Part shown: piece by piece, positions 24,914 to 35,400 of the stretch
How positions within the stretch are numbered: the first letter of the stretch is position 1
Layout: each line of letters starts with the position of its first letter
From: a candidate division WOR-3 bacterium
GTDB lineage: Bacteria > Hydrothermota > Tepidihabitantia > SM23-42
Assembly: GCA_029858255.1 (NCBI GenBank)
Contig: JAOUFJ010000025.1
Span: 1-37,508 of the forward strand
Length of the DNA stretch: 37,508 bases
Direction of reading: 5' to 3'
Notes under the pieces: model-generated
What the model was told of the DNA's origin: nothing
Database searches by the model: none
Seen by the model: the letters and a program-made list of their open reading frames with translations, nothing else
Position numbers and translations under genes: made by a program

Positions 24914-25582
24914 ATGAAAAAAATTAAAGTGCTGAAACCCGTGCTCGTTTCGAACCAACAACGAGCAAGGGAAAATCGTAACATCTTTGATCGTATAAAT
25001 TGCCTCGTAATAAACATAATCGCATCGCCGGGAGCAGGGAAAACTTCGTTTATCAAGAATCTCGTAACCGGGATGAAAAAGACCTACAAGATACTGGTGA
25101 TCGAGGGTGATATCAAGGGACAGATCGACAGCGAGAGCATTTCACGCCTTGGCGTCGATGTAATTCAAATCAACACGGCTACCGAGTGCCACCTCGATGC
25201 TTTTATGACCGCCCAGGTTCTGCCGAAGATCAAAAAGAACTACGATCTCATCCTGGTCGAGAATATCGGCAATCTGGTGTGCCCGGCCGAGTTTGACATC
25301 GGCGAGGATTTCAAGCTGGCAATACTATCGACTCCCGAGGGTGATGATAAGCCCCTGAAGTATCCCTTGCTCTTCCACCTTGCCAGGGTAGTCGTGATTA
25401 ATAAATGCGACCTTCTGCCCTATGTAGACTTCCGCCCCGAGGTGGCAAAAAGGAACGTCCGGAAAGAAAATCCAAGGGCAGTGATATTCGAAGTTTCATC
25501 AAAAACAGAACAAGGCTTCGAAAAAGTGTTTAAGTATGTAAGCAAAGAAATAAATGCCAGGAAGAAAAAAAATAAGCATTAG
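24914..25582 (+). CDS. hypB: Hydrogenase maturation GTPase HypB
   Basis: A 222-aa P-loop GTPase: Walker A SPGAGKTSFI, then EGDIKGQID, a metal-binding VENIGNLVCPAEFD, and the guanine-specific NKCD. HypB uses GTP to deliver nickel with HypA. I chose the ATG at 24914 because AAAGGAG lies about 8 nt upstream and MKKIKVLKPV starts where the family does; the frame is open back to a GTG at 24797, but that adds 39 residues unlike HypB. No N-terminal His-rich nickel store is present. It overlaps hypF by 29 bp. Confidence 0.94.
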   Translation: MKKIKVLKPVLVSNQQRARENRNIFDRINCLVINIIASPGAGKTSFIKNLVTGMKKTYKILVIEGDIKGQIDSESISRLGVDVIQINTATECHLDAFMTAQVLPKIKKNYDLILVENIGNLVCPAEFDIGEDFKLAILSTPEGDDKPLKYPLLFHLARVVVINKCDLLPYVDFRPEVAKRNVRKENPRAVIFEVSSKTEQGFEKVFKYVSKEINARKKKNKH

Positions 25583-27788
25583 GGGCATTGTCCAGGGTGT
25601 CGGCTTTCGCCCATATGTGTACCGTCTGGCGACCGAACTCGGACTCTGCGGATTCGTCCGTAACACCACCGACGGTGTTGACATGGAAATTGAAGGCGGA
25701 GAAGAAAATCTCCGCCGATTCGCTGAGATCCTGCCAAACGATAAGCCGCCGGCCGCAAGGATCGACAGCATGACAAGCACTGACCTCAAGACTACGGGGT
25801 ACGACAACTTCTCCATCATAGAGAGCAAGGTCACTAGTGGCTTCACCCAGATAAGCCCGGACATAGCAACATGCGTCGAATGCCTCAATGAAATGCGCGA
25901 TCCGCAAAATCGGCGCCACGCGTTTCCTTTCATAAACTGTACGAATTGCGGACCACGTTATTCAATCATCATCAATACACCCTATGACCGGGGGCGAACT
26001 TCGATGCATGGATTCAAGATGTGTACCGAATGCAGCACTGAATTCAAACAAATCACAGACCGGCGATTCCATGCTCAGCCGGATTGCTGCCAGGCGTGCG
26101 GACCGCACTACAAATTATTTTCGGTGTCTGCAAGACAGATCATAACTGATGATCCCATCTCTGCCACGGTGGAATTGCTGAAGAAAGGCAAGATCGTCGC
26201 GGTCAAAGGTATCGGTGGCTTCCACATCGCATGTGACGCTCAGATTTGTAACAGCGTTAGAAGACTCCGGCAGCGCAAGCACCGACCGACAAAACCCTTT
26301 GCCTTGATGATCAGACCTTCGCTGGTACATGATGTCGTTCATATAACGGACGAAGAACAAGAGATGTTGAATTCTCCAGCAGCACCGATCCTTTTGCTAA
26401 AGAAAAAAGAAAGCAGTATCTGCGACGAGGTAGCCCCGAAGAATCCATACCTTGGAATCATGTTCCCATACGCACCCATTCACCATATGATCGTAGAACA
26501 AATACCCTATCTTATCATGACCAGCGCCAATATTCAGGACGAACCGATCGTTAGAGATGCCAACGAAGTCAGACACAAATTGAAGTCCCTGGTTTCGTTC
26601 TACGCTGACCATGACCGTAACATTGAAAACCGCTGCGACGATTCGGTCGGCTATTTTCTCGCAGACCGGGGTTTTTCGATCATTCGGCGCTCACGCGGCT
26701 ACATACCCGTGCCGATCGAATTGCCAAATCCAGTGAAGCCTACCCTGGCCGTGGGGCCTTACCTGAAAAATACCTTTGCGCTGGCAAGCGGCCGGGAAGC
26801 ATACCTTTCACCTCACATCGGAGACCTCGACAACTTGGAGACGCTCCAATTCTTCAATGAAATGCTCGCAAAATATGAGCGCTGGTTCAGGATCAATCCG
26901 GAGTTGATAGTACATGACCTGCATCCTGATTATCTTTCGACGAAGATCGCACAAAGATTGCCCGGGATCAAGAGGAGTGTACAGCATCACGTGGCACATT
27001 TTGTGTCATGCCTTGGAGAAAACCGGGTGGCAGAAAAATGCATTGGCATCGCCTTCGATGGTACCGGCTACGGGCTTGACGGCAAGATCTGGGGGTGTGA
27101 GTTCTTCATCGGGGACATACAAAGCCAGCAAAGAGCAGCACATCTGCAGTACCTTCCCCTCCCCGGGGGTGAATCGAGTATCAAGAAGCCGTATCGCATT
27201 GCGGTTGCCTACGCTTATTCGCTGCTTAATGAAGAACTGCAGATCACCGGTGATGCCGAAATGAAAATAATCCACAGGATGATCGACGAAGACAGTAACG
27301 TTGTATACACTTCAAGCATGGGACGACTCTTTGATTGCGTATCCGCGGTGCTTGGAATAACCAAAGAAATAACGTATGAAGCCGAAGCCGCAATAAACCT
27401 GGAGTACATGGCTTCGCATACTACAAAAGATTACTACCCGTTCACGATCAAAGATGGCACACCCATGGTAATCGTAGTAAAGAAAACCCTGAGGGCGATA
27501 CTCCGTGACATGAAGCAACGGATCCCCCAAGCGTTAATATCAACGAAATTTCACAATACAATAGCAGAGTTCTCCTTCGATGTCGCCGATAAAATAAGGA
27601 AAATCCATGGGCTGAAAAGCGTTTGCCTTTCTGGCGGTGTTTTTCAGAACCGGTTTCTCTTGAACCTGATGATCAACCGCATGGAAAAAGGTGGATTCAG
27701 AGTGTACACGCACAGGCAGTTGCCGAACAACGACGGTTGCATATCTTACGGACAGGTAATTTCCGCGAATGCGGAAAAGTGCACATAA
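25554..27788 (+). CDS. hypF: Carbamoyltransferase HypF (hydrogenase cyanide-ligand synthesis)
   Basis: A 744-aa protein of normal HypF length with all parts in order: an acylphosphatase domain (GIVQGVGFRPYVYR near residue 10-25), two zinc-finger-like motifs (CVECLNEM, CTNCGPRYS, CTECSTEF, CCQACGPHY, about 105-185), a YrdC-like domain (about 190-380) and a Kae1-like domain with HHVAH, AFDGTGYGLDG and LSGGVFQN. HypF makes carbamoyl-AMP and transfers the carbamoyl group to HypE, which turns it into the CN ligand of the Ni-Fe site. HypE is not in the window. Confidence 0.96.
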   Translation: MPGRKKISIRGIVQGVGFRPYVYRLATELGLCGFVRNTTDGVDMEIEGGEENLRRFAEILPNDKPPAARIDSMTSTDLKTTGYDNFSIIESKVTSGFTQISPDIATCVECLNEMRDPQNRRHAFPFINCTNCGPRYSIIINTPYDRGRTSMHGFKMCTECSTEFKQITDRRFHAQPDCCQACGPHYKLFSVSARQIITDDPISATVELLKKGKIVAVKGIGGFHIACDAQICNSVRRLRQRKHRPTKPFALMIRPSLVHDVVHITDEEQEMLNSPAAPILLLKKKESSICDEVAPKNPYLGIMFPYAPIHHMIVEQIPYLIMTSANIQDEPIVRDANEVRHKLKSLVSFYADHDRNIENRCDDSVGYFLADRGFSIIRRSRGYIPVPIELPNPVKPTLAVGPYLKNTFALASGREAYLSPHIGDLDNLETLQFFNEMLAKYERWFRINPELIVHDLHPDYLSTKIAQRLPGIKRSVQHHVAHFVSCLGENRVAEKCIGIAFDGTGYGLDGKIWGCEFFIGDIQSQQRAAHLQYLPLPGGESSIKKPYRIAVAYAYSLLNEELQITGDAEMKIIHRMIDEDSNVVYTSSMGRLFDCVSAVLGITKEITYEAEAAINLEYMASHTTKDYYPFTIKDGTPMVIVVKKTLRAILRDMKQRIPQALISTKFHNTIAEFSFDVADKIRKIHGLKSVCLSGGVFQNRFLLNLMINRMEKGGFRVYTHRQLPNNDGCISYGQVISANAEKCT

Positions 27789-27794
27789 ACGTAT

Positions 27795-29210
27795 ATGTCA
27801 CAAGTTTGCTGGGCGGAGAGATTTTTGGAACTAGACTGGCTCAAACGTCCGAATATTTTCTTTCTCATCTTTTTGTTCATCTTCGTGCGTGTTCCAATGC
27901 TCTTTCTGGGTTTCGGCCTGGATCCCGATGCCTGGCGTGTCGCGAATTCAGCCTTTGACTTACGCTACCACTTCGTATACCACACATCCCGGTTTCCGGG
28001 TTACCCGCTGCCTGAATTCATTGACTCGCTGCTCATCAATTTTGGGTGGACGGCAACGAACAGCCTGACCATGCTGCTTTCTCTATTGTCCGTTCTCACC
28101 TTCGCATATTTACTGAAAGAGAACAAAACAAGCAATAAGGGATTACTCACGGTAACTTACGCATTCACGCCGCTGCTCTTGATAAACAGCACCAACAGCA
28201 TGGATTATATGTGGGGTCTTTCATTTGTTATATTCTCTTGGTATTTTATCGTACGCAGGAGATTCATCATTGGCGGGATAATGATGGGCCTGGCGGTGAG
28301 CGCAAGACCACAGGTGACGTTATTCCTGATACCTTTCGTGTTTCTGCTGGGCAGGAGCGATGTCCGAAAACGGCATATTATCCAATTCGTCCTGGCATCA
28401 CTAGTTATATCAATCATTGCATTCATGCCAGTGTATATGACCTATGGATTTGGCTTTATTCACCATTATCCGCCGCGAACAACTTGGCTTCAAACAGGAT
28501 ACGGAGCCATAAAGCACTTCGGACTTCCAGGTCTGGTGGTGCTGATCTTGATAGGTGTTACATCTCTGAAGGGTTTCCGAGTGATGATGTTCAAACCTAC
28601 GAAGAATGACCTTTTCATCTTGTTGTCACTGATAATAGCCTTTCTTTCATTCGCCGTGACTCCATACCATTTCGAATATTTGATTCCAATGATTCCGTTT
28701 GGGCTTGTTTTCATTTCCCGGGTCGCGAAAAAACCGCTGTTAATACTATTCTGTTGCTTCGTGCTATTACATGGATTTTTGACATTCGCCAGTATACAAC
28801 ACGCCGGGGAAGGTCATATCAGTATCCGCGCCGTGGATGACGGAGCGGTAATCAAAAATATCACGGCTCGCAGGAAACAAATTGCCGATGCAACAAAAAT
28901 TACGGAAGCTGATGTCGCAGCTCATAGCGTGATATTGGTCGGACCCTGGCTACCGATGATTGCATACCTTGGCAATGATATTTCCTCGACAGAGGGCACG
29001 AAAAAATTGTACGACAGCAACATACAGGAACAAGGTGTGTGGAACTTCCGGCATCAGCTCTGGTATAGATATCTCATTGACCTCGATGAACTGACCCTAC
29101 TGCTAAGTAACAATTTCGGGGCATACTATGTCAATGGAGTACGCGAGTATACCCGCGAAATATACGGTTACGACCTGAACGACCATGGGGCGATACTGCT
29201 TGAACTATAG
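27795..29210 (+). CDS. Polytopic membrane protein, GT-C glycosyltransferase-like
   Basis: A 471-aa protein with about ten membrane helices. An early acidic motif in a loop (GLDPDAWRVANS) and the later layout recall GT-C/PMT-type enzymes, which use a lipid-linked sugar and face the periplasm. A soluble C-terminal part follows the last helix (about residue 330). It starts 6 bp after hypF, so it is probably in the same transcript despite the unrelated role. The DPM1-like synthase encoded at 21495-22226 could supply its donor. Substrate and exact family uncertain. Confidence 0.65.
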   Translation: MSQVCWAERFLELDWLKRPNIFFLIFLFIFVRVPMLFLGFGLDPDAWRVANSAFDLRYHFVYHTSRFPGYPLPEFIDSLLINFGWTATNSLTMLLSLLSVLTFAYLLKENKTSNKGLLTVTYAFTPLLLINSTNSMDYMWGLSFVIFSWYFIVRRRFIIGGIMMGLAVSARPQVTLFLIPFVFLLGRSDVRKRHIIQFVLASLVISIIAFMPVYMTYGFGFIHHYPPRTTWLQTGYGAIKHFGLPGLVVLILIGVTSLKGFRVMMFKPTKNDLFILLSLIIAFLSFAVTPYHFEYLIPMIPFGLVFISRVAKKPLLILFCCFVLLHGFLTFASIQHAGEGHISIRAVDDGAVIKNITARRKQIADATKITEADVAAHSVILVGPWLPMIAYLGNDISSTEGTKKLYDSNIQEQGVWNFRHQLWYRYLIDLDELTLLLSNNFGAYYVNGVREYTREIYGYDLNDHGAILLEL

Positions 29211-29439
29211 ATGGTTGAATGTAGTACGTTATGGTAGCTGGTGTGGACAATTGTTTTGCTTTTAGGCGTCTTTCACCTATTACACATAATCATACCCAAA
29301 CGTACGGCAACACCATATAACATAAACCTTCGACATTCGAAATACAGAACGAACACCGGGCAAATCATCATTCGTTTGGCGGTAACGAAAGACGAAACGG
29401 TATCGTAATCGTATTTCGTTGGTCGTATTCGTAATCTAC
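29211..29439. other. Non-coding gap before hypC with short repeats
   Basis: This stretch between the GT-C-like gene and the hypC promoter has no open frame with coding character. It contains short related words: TCGTAATC at 29403-29410 and 29429-29436, with CGTATT copies between them, and several ACGAA/TTCGT words. They may be the remains of a degenerate repeat array. No terminator or RNA gene is recognised. Confidence 0.4.
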
Positions 29440-29467
29440 TTGATTTACGGCTGTTCTTGGATATAAT
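29440..29467 (+). promoter_or_regulatory. Promoter of hypC
   Basis: TTGATT at 29440-29445 and TATAAT at 29462-29467 with a 16-bp spacer. Transcription would start near 29474, about 20 nt before the hypC ATG, leaving room for a purine-rich ribosome binding region. It gives hypC its own promoter, apart from hypA, hypB and hypF. Confidence 0.65.
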
Positions 29468-29494
29468 ATATGAAGAAAGGATGGAAACTGAGAC

Positions 29495-29713
29495 ATGTGT
29501 TTAGGGGTAGTTGGACGCATAGACGAGATAAAAGGCGAGACGGCAATCGCCGAAATACTGGGGGTGCGTCGTGAGATTTCTGTCGTCTTGGTCCCCGAGG
29601 CAAAAATCGGTGATTACGTTATGATACATGCCGGTTTCGCTATCAATTTGATGGACGAGAAAGACGCCCGCGAAACCGAAGAAATGATCATTGAAGTACT
29701 AAAACACTCATGA
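29495..29713 (+). CDS. hypC: Hydrogenase assembly chaperone HypC
   Basis: A 72-aa protein starting MCLGVVGRI; Cys2 directly after the start Met is the essential residue by which HypC holds the Fe(CN)2CO unit and the immature large subunit. GDYVMIHAGFAINLMDE is the usual second block. The length is normal for the HypC/HybG/HupF family. HypD, its normal partner and usual neighbour, is not found in the window. Confidence 0.95.
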   Translation: MCLGVVGRIDEIKGETAIAEILGVRREISVVLVPEAKIGDYVMIHAGFAINLMDEKDARETEEMIIEVLKHS

Positions 29714-29744
29714 TGCGCGCATACTTCTTGACATTATTGAGTGC

Positions 29745-31025
29745 GTGAATACCATGCTAATCGCAATTTTGTTTCTGCTTGGCAGTGACTTCCCGGTATC
29801 TGTAGAGATCGAATCGCAACACCGTCCAGTAGTGGAATTCACCAATAACCAGTTCTACACCTTTTGGCAAGACCTCCGATTCTATCCATCTGACCGCTCA
29901 ACTTTTGCGGCAAGAGTTACTGAGGAGGGACTTGTCCTCGACACGAACGGTGTGCTCCTGATGCGTGACCGTACAATAAGTGTTGATGCCGCATACGACG
30001 GAACAAACTTCTTGGTTGTCGTCCAGGACAGTTGTTGAAACATGTCCGATATCTTCGGCGTGCGTGTCACGGCCGACTTGGATATCATCGATTCCTTGAT
30101 AATCATCTGTAACGATGCCGGCGGTCAGACAGAACCATCCGTAACTTGGGCCGGGCAAAATTACTTCGTCACCTATCTGGATGATGTTTTTGACACGCGT
30201 GCCGGAATAATAAAAGTGCAGCGCGTAAGCCCTCAGGGAGTTATTTTGGACAATGGCAATACCGTGGGAACAGGCGACTACAATCCAGAGATAGCGTATG
30301 ACGGAAATCGCTGCCTCATCGTCTGGTCCGAGGAATTCCAGGGTGTCGTTGGAAGGTTCATTGACGCGGGCGGACAACCTGAAGGTCCCAGTTTCTACAT
30401 TGGGATGACCCAGGGCGTATCGACGCTACCCGCCATCAAATTCGGCAGTCAATACTACCTCATCGCATGGGCTGATTTCTGCCCTACCGGTACCGATCAG
30501 GATATCTATGGTCAACTCATATCCGTTGACGGAAATCTCATCGGCGATAGGATACTGATCGCAGAAGGGGCGGCTAACCAGAATTCCCCGTCGGTCACTT
30601 TCGACGGGAGCGACTTTCTGGTGGTGTGGGTCGAGAATCTCAACGGTATTTGCGGGCGATTCTTAACAGAGAACGGCATGCCTGTCGGCTCTGAGTTTCT
30701 CATATCAGACAATAGCGCCTATGAACGACAGTATCCGTCAGTAGAGGCTGGGACTGAATATTTCCTAACGATCTGGAACGAATTTCACACCGATTTCGAC
30801 ATCTATGGTAATACCGATATCAACGTTGGCATCATCGAGAATCAGGTGAGTACACCGGTGGTAGGTGTGCCGATAACAAGCGGCCAGATCAAAAAATATA
30901 TTAGCAAGGACGTAAGATTGTACGACATACTCGGGAGAAATGTATCCAGAGACCGTATCAGTCCAGGTATTTACTTTTTTGAAAACGAACTCAGGGAACT
31001 CGAGAAAATAATAGTCATACGATAA
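29745..31025 (+). pseudogene. Secreted repeat protein with a C-terminal sorting-like end, broken by an in-frame TGA
   Basis: Two open stretches, 29745-30038 (97 aa) and 30042-31025 (327 aa), lie in the same frame with one TGA (30036-30038) between them. A leader (MLIAILFLLGSDFP; ATG at 29754 or GTG at 29745) begins the first. Repeats of about 45-50 aa cross the break: YDGTNFLVVVQD lies before it and YDGNRCLIVWSE, FGSQYYLIAWAD and FDGSDFLVVWVE after it. The end (VRLYDILGR, then SPGIYFFENE) resembles a T9SS/FlgD sorting domain. The TGA lies in a linker just before DIFGVRVT, so it looks like a recent nonsense change or a sequencing error. ATG 30042 could restart translation, but without an export signal. 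Confidence 0.75.
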
Positions 31026-31037
31026 CTTCGCCGTTCG

Positions 31038-31790
31038 TTACTCCGCAGCCGAGAGAGCATTAACGATTCGCGGCAACGTCTCACCTGCTCTTGTCATTAT
31101 CGAAACGTCGACAGTACGGCTGAAAGGTGTCGGTTCGAGGTTTATCTCTATCGTTCTGATACGGAGCTCTTTCGCAAGCCCGGGGATTGCAGCTGCAGGC
31201 CAGACAACACCGGAAGTTCCACAGAACACCGCCACCTGGGCTGTATTCAGATAGTCCAGCGATTCAGCCCAAACCCTTGAAGGGATAGCCTCACCAAACC
31301 AAACAACGTCTGGCCGCAACAGCCCCCCGCAATCGCATCTGGGTAACTCATGAATAGATTCGTCAATGCAGGTGAACGGATTCTCTTTTCCGCATTCAGA
31401 GCAGCGAACCCGGAAGATGTTGCCGTGGATCTCCAGCACCTTGCGTGAACCTGCCCGATAGTGCAGGTTGTCCACGTTCTGGGTCAAAAGAAGAAAACGT
31501 TCAAACATCCTCTCCAACTCAACGATCGCGTAATGCGCAGGATTGGGCTGCGCCTTAAGAATGATGTTCTGCCGCCATCGATACCAATCCCATACAAGAC
31601 CCGGATCCCTCTTGAACGCATGAGGGGTGGCCAGGTCTTGCACTGAGTAGTTCTTCCACAAACCATCTGTACCCCGAAATGTCGGTATGCCGCTTTCCGC
31701 AGACACGCCGGCACCGGTCATCACGAAGACAGAAGTTGCGCCTCTCAGGATCTCAACCGCGCGTTGGCAGAGTTCTTCCTTTGGATTCAA
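31038..31790 (-). CDS. cobB: NAD-dependent protein deacylase, sirtuin class III (CobB-like)
   Basis: A 250-aa sirtuin with the NAD-binding blocks TGAGVSAESGIPTFRG, TQNVDNLHYRAGS and LEIHGN (catalytic His), and a zinc site from CSECG and CDCGG. The segment WDWYRWR holds the Tyr-x2-Arg pair that, in class III sirtuins such as E. coli CobB, binds succinyl- or malonyl-lysine, so desuccinylase activity is likely. Translation seems to start at TTG 31790, since no ATG or GTG lies upstream in frame before the preceding gene. It converges on the repeat-protein pseudogene with a 12-bp gap. Confidence 0.93.
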   Translation of the reverse strand: MNPKEELCQRAVEILRGATSVFVMTGAGVSAESGIPTFRGTDGLWKNYSVQDLATPHAFKRDPGLVWDWYRWRQNIILKAQPNPAHYAIVELERMFERFLLLTQNVDNLHYRAGSRKVLEIHGNIFRVRCSECGKENPFTCIDESIHELPRCDCGGLLRPDVVWFGEAIPSRVWAESLDYLNTAQVAVFCGTSGVVWPAAAIPGLAKELRIRTIEINLEPTPFSRTVDVSIMTRAGETLPRIVNALSAAE

Positions 31791-31855
31791 GTTTGGATTT
31801 CGACTCGCGGGTTTATGGATTTGTCCAGCGCCGATCCGCCGGGCACGAACCGGTA

Positions 31856-32449
31856 TTAGAATCTGTAATAGAAACCGATCCGCCCGTCATCAGTATCAAG
31901 CCCGAATTTCTTCTGCTTGCTGAAAAGCAAAACATCAACCATAGATACGATGCGGTTGATGATGGCGAATCCGGGCATAAAAGAAGCACGACGCCGGTTC
32001 TCGCGTGACCGTCTTCTCTGCTCCCAGTAGTAACTCCGGCTGCCAATACTATCCCATGCCCATTCATCTTCACCGAAATAGGCGTTGGCATCGATGTACT
32101 GCTGCTGAAGTTCTGGGTCGTTTGGAAAGTACAAACTCGCATACCGTTCCACCATTAAATTGTGATCGGCCGATGTGAGAAAATCCTCCACGGCGTCGTA
32201 ATACGCATCGTCGCTACGCAAAGGATTAGCGTCGGCGTGGTCAATTGCAAACGCACGCGCGGAACCATCGATTCGCTTTCCCCAATAATTGAAACCGAAA
32301 TAGGATAGCCAAATCGCACCTTCGACGATGAAGAACGTCTGGGCTTTTGTCTTGTCGCCCTGGATCATTTGTCCCAAGCCCGGAACCATGATCGACGCCA
32401 TTACCGGATTTAAAGCCTGGACCAATATGAGTGAAATACCTAAAACCAC
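31856..32449 (-). CDS. Small membrane protein of unknown function, DUF5683-like
   Basis: A 197-aa protein with a hydrophobic N terminus and the segment SIMVPGLGQMIQGDKTKA, followed by a second hydrophobic stretch (FFIVEGAIWLSYFGFNYWG). This arrangement resembles DUF5683-type proteins of FCB bacteria. The middle is polar and rich in Tyr, Asp and Arg, and the protein ends in Phe (GFYYRF), as many outer-membrane proteins do. It lies 8 bp after the M6 protease gene, so they are co-transcribed. Function unknown. Confidence 0.65.
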   Translation of the reverse strand: MVLGISLILVQALNPVMASIMVPGLGQMIQGDKTKAQTFFIVEGAIWLSYFGFNYWGKRIDGSARAFAIDHADANPLRSDDAYYDAVEDFLTSADHNLMVERYASLYFPNDPELQQQYIDANAYFGEDEWAWDSIGSRSYYWEQRRRSRENRRRASFMPGFAIINRIVSMVDVLLFSKQKKFGLDTDDGRIGFYYRF

Positions 32450-32457
32450 AAAACCTC

Positions 32458-35400
32458 CTACCTCAGGACAGCAAACTTCTTGAATTTAACTTCACTCCTG
32501 CTCGCATTTTGCGCTTTGACGCGTAGTATGTATAACCCATTTGACTGTCTCGTAAAATCAAATTCTACTTCATTGTACTCATTCTGGGTTGCGCTTGACA
32601 GCACTGCCTCGCCTATCGTACGTCCGGTAATATCAAGTATCTCAACGGTAACATCCGCAGCTTCGCTCAGGAAAAAACGCGCGCGTCCAAGATTCTGTAC
32701 CGGTGAAGGATACATATAGAGATTACCAAGCAACGACGCGGACACCTGAACATCCGACAACTGGCCGGTGAAATACCCTGCATTATTCGGTGCATTCATG
32801 TAACCCTGCCATGAAACCCGCGCACCGGGGAAATCCCAGACGTATAATCTTCCGTAATCACTACCGCAGGCAAGTTCGATATCTCCGTCACCATCCAAGT
32901 CGAGTATCACACCAGGACTGGAGAAACCACCTTCACCAAACAACGGAGAGAAATCGAATTCCATCTTGCGGTCGTTGATAATCTTGAGATATCCGGTTCC
33001 AAGCGAATCCGACGTCGCGAGGCCAAAGGCTATCTCCTCACTACCACTGCCATCAAGATCGGCAATGACCAGGGGATTGAGCAAAAAATCATCATAATGG
33101 ATCGGAAAATTCTCAACTGACGTCCCATTTCTGTTCGCGACATATAGCGTCTTGCTGCTATTGGGCATTATGATTTCGAGAAATCCATCATGGTCGACAT
33201 CTGCAAGTGCCGGCGTGTAGTAGAATATTGTATCAATCAGAATATCGAACTTCGTCTCCAGAGTATCCTTATTGTATATGTATATCGTACCGTATCCATT
33301 AATGGTCACGGCTTCGTTTTCACCATCGCGATCGAGATCACCCACAACCGGGGACGCGTAGGTGAGCATGTTATGAATTGATTCGGTGAACTCGCGAACG
33401 ACACCTTCGCTGTTGAGTATCCAAAATCTGCCGTCCGAACCGAGCACACCCAATTGACGTTCCGCCTGGTCAAACACACAAGGCGTCGATATGAGTTCCG
33501 TATTCAGGTAAATCGGATATTGACTGATATTCTGCCCCCCGCTTGTGAGACAATATAGCATGCGGTCCTTGCTTCCGAATATTATCTCGTGGTCAGAATC
33601 TCCATCGATATCAAAAATCAACGGGGCGCCCACTATAACATCACCCGTAGCAAAGGGAAAATTGGGAATCGTACTCAGATCGTTGCCGTCCAGACAGACC
33701 ATGTTGAAACCGGAACCGAAGGCGATATCATCCGCGCCGTCACCATTGATGTCACCCACCGCGAGAAAAGTACTGATCTGTCCAACGAGGCTGCTTGCAT
33801 AGGCGCTGCCATCATGATTAAAAACATAGATACGCCCGCCATCGGTGGCGACAATAATTTCCCAATCGCCGTTGCCGTCCAGATCGCCATAACTGACTTC
33901 CTTCACGCCGACTCCGAGTTGTGCCGATACTGGAAAACCAGCCTGGTATAGATTGAAGTCCACCGAAATACCCATCACCGTATCAAGCGGCGAAAGGATT
34001 TCTATATCAACAAGTGATTTACCGTAATACGCATCGGAGTTCGGATTCGTAGAAGGGCCGAAATGATAATTCGCCTTGCCGCTATCGTCAACAAAAAACA
34101 AATCATACCTGGAGCCGTAATATTCCAAGGAATCACCAAAGTAGTATGCATCAAAATGCTGAATACCGTCTGCCTCTTCGAGATCAACACCCTTGTGCTG
34201 GGGATCAATCTGCATTGTATTACTCGCGAAGTACGCATTCACTATGTTGTCGTCGACGTGCCATATGGCAATACCGCTCGCCGGTAAGAAAAAATCAAAT
34301 TCTCCATTATCCACATATACGGGCACTCCATCCTCGGCGTCAATAATGATCGTGTCTTTCTGCACTATGTCCTGCTGGCGGTTTTCGATCAGGAAGAATT
34401 CAGTTTCCGAAATAGGCACTTTGAGCATCGTCTGATCTGCCACGCTATATTGTGTGGTATCAATGGCCGAAGCCCGAATTGTCAACAGGCTTTCGGCGGA
34501 AGTGATGACGGTCGGGGTCACCCAGCCCAATACGTATCGGGGCCATGCCCCCATATTCGCAGGTATCGAGCCTTCAGGCGCACCGGCAGCGGGACTACCT
34601 ACCCAACCACCTGTGCCCATCAGATCGAATGCGCCCACGCCATTAGACCAACCCGTGATATCGTACAGATCAGGCAAATTGAGGATGTGTCCGAACTCGT
34701 GAACGACGGTACCCACAGCGCCGAGCATATACTCACCCACTCGTGCCATCTCGGCGTTCACGCTGACCGGGAAATCAATGGTATCGCTTCCACCGTTCGC
34801 AAGAATGTGCGGGACACCGAGATAGAACTCAAGTGCACCGGGTGGAATCGTCGCCGAAGGTATATCACAGAATCTGAAGAAATTGATGCTCGTCTGCCAC
34901 TGAGTACCAGCATGAAAGATTATGATCGCGTCATAGTCAGAAAAATCAACCGTCTCATCGAGATCTGCAGCAGCAACTGCATCAGCCAGGATGCGGACAA
35001 GCCCCATCTCCATAGCATATGTGTTGTAGTATACAAAACCATTATCGGCATCGTATTCGACGAAACCACTGTAGTATCTCATCTGATGTGGCAACTGGTA
35101 GCTGGCAAGATTATGATCGGGCTTAACGGTGTAAGTCACATTACAGTTGCCAAAAGAATTAACTTTGTAGTAATTGGTTAAGAATTCCATAGTGCGCGAA
35201 AAATAGATACCGCTGTGTGGCGGGTCGTAAAACAAACCATCATCCGGTATACCAAAACCCGTCAGATCCATTTTTCCATCGCCGGTCGTGCACACCTCGT
35301 CATCTTCAACAAACTCAACCTTCAAGACAAGAATGTTTAGATCCTGTCTGCCTTCCAGCGGTAATGGAGCCCGGAATCCCCGGAACAATCTTAGATTCGT

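Noticed and set aside
29403-29436. CRISPR-like or long tandem array in the gap before hypC
   Set aside because: Only short, imperfect words repeat, without regular spacers or a conserved repeat length.
30036-30038. Selenocysteine at the in-frame TGA
   Set aside because: The TGA lies in a linker of a structural repeat protein with no redox motif, and I see no convincing stem-loop right after it.
34450-35181. Plus-strand 243-codon open frame opposite the M6 protease gene
   Set aside because: It lies entirely within the conserved peptidase coding region on the other strand and its translation shows no domain or leader.
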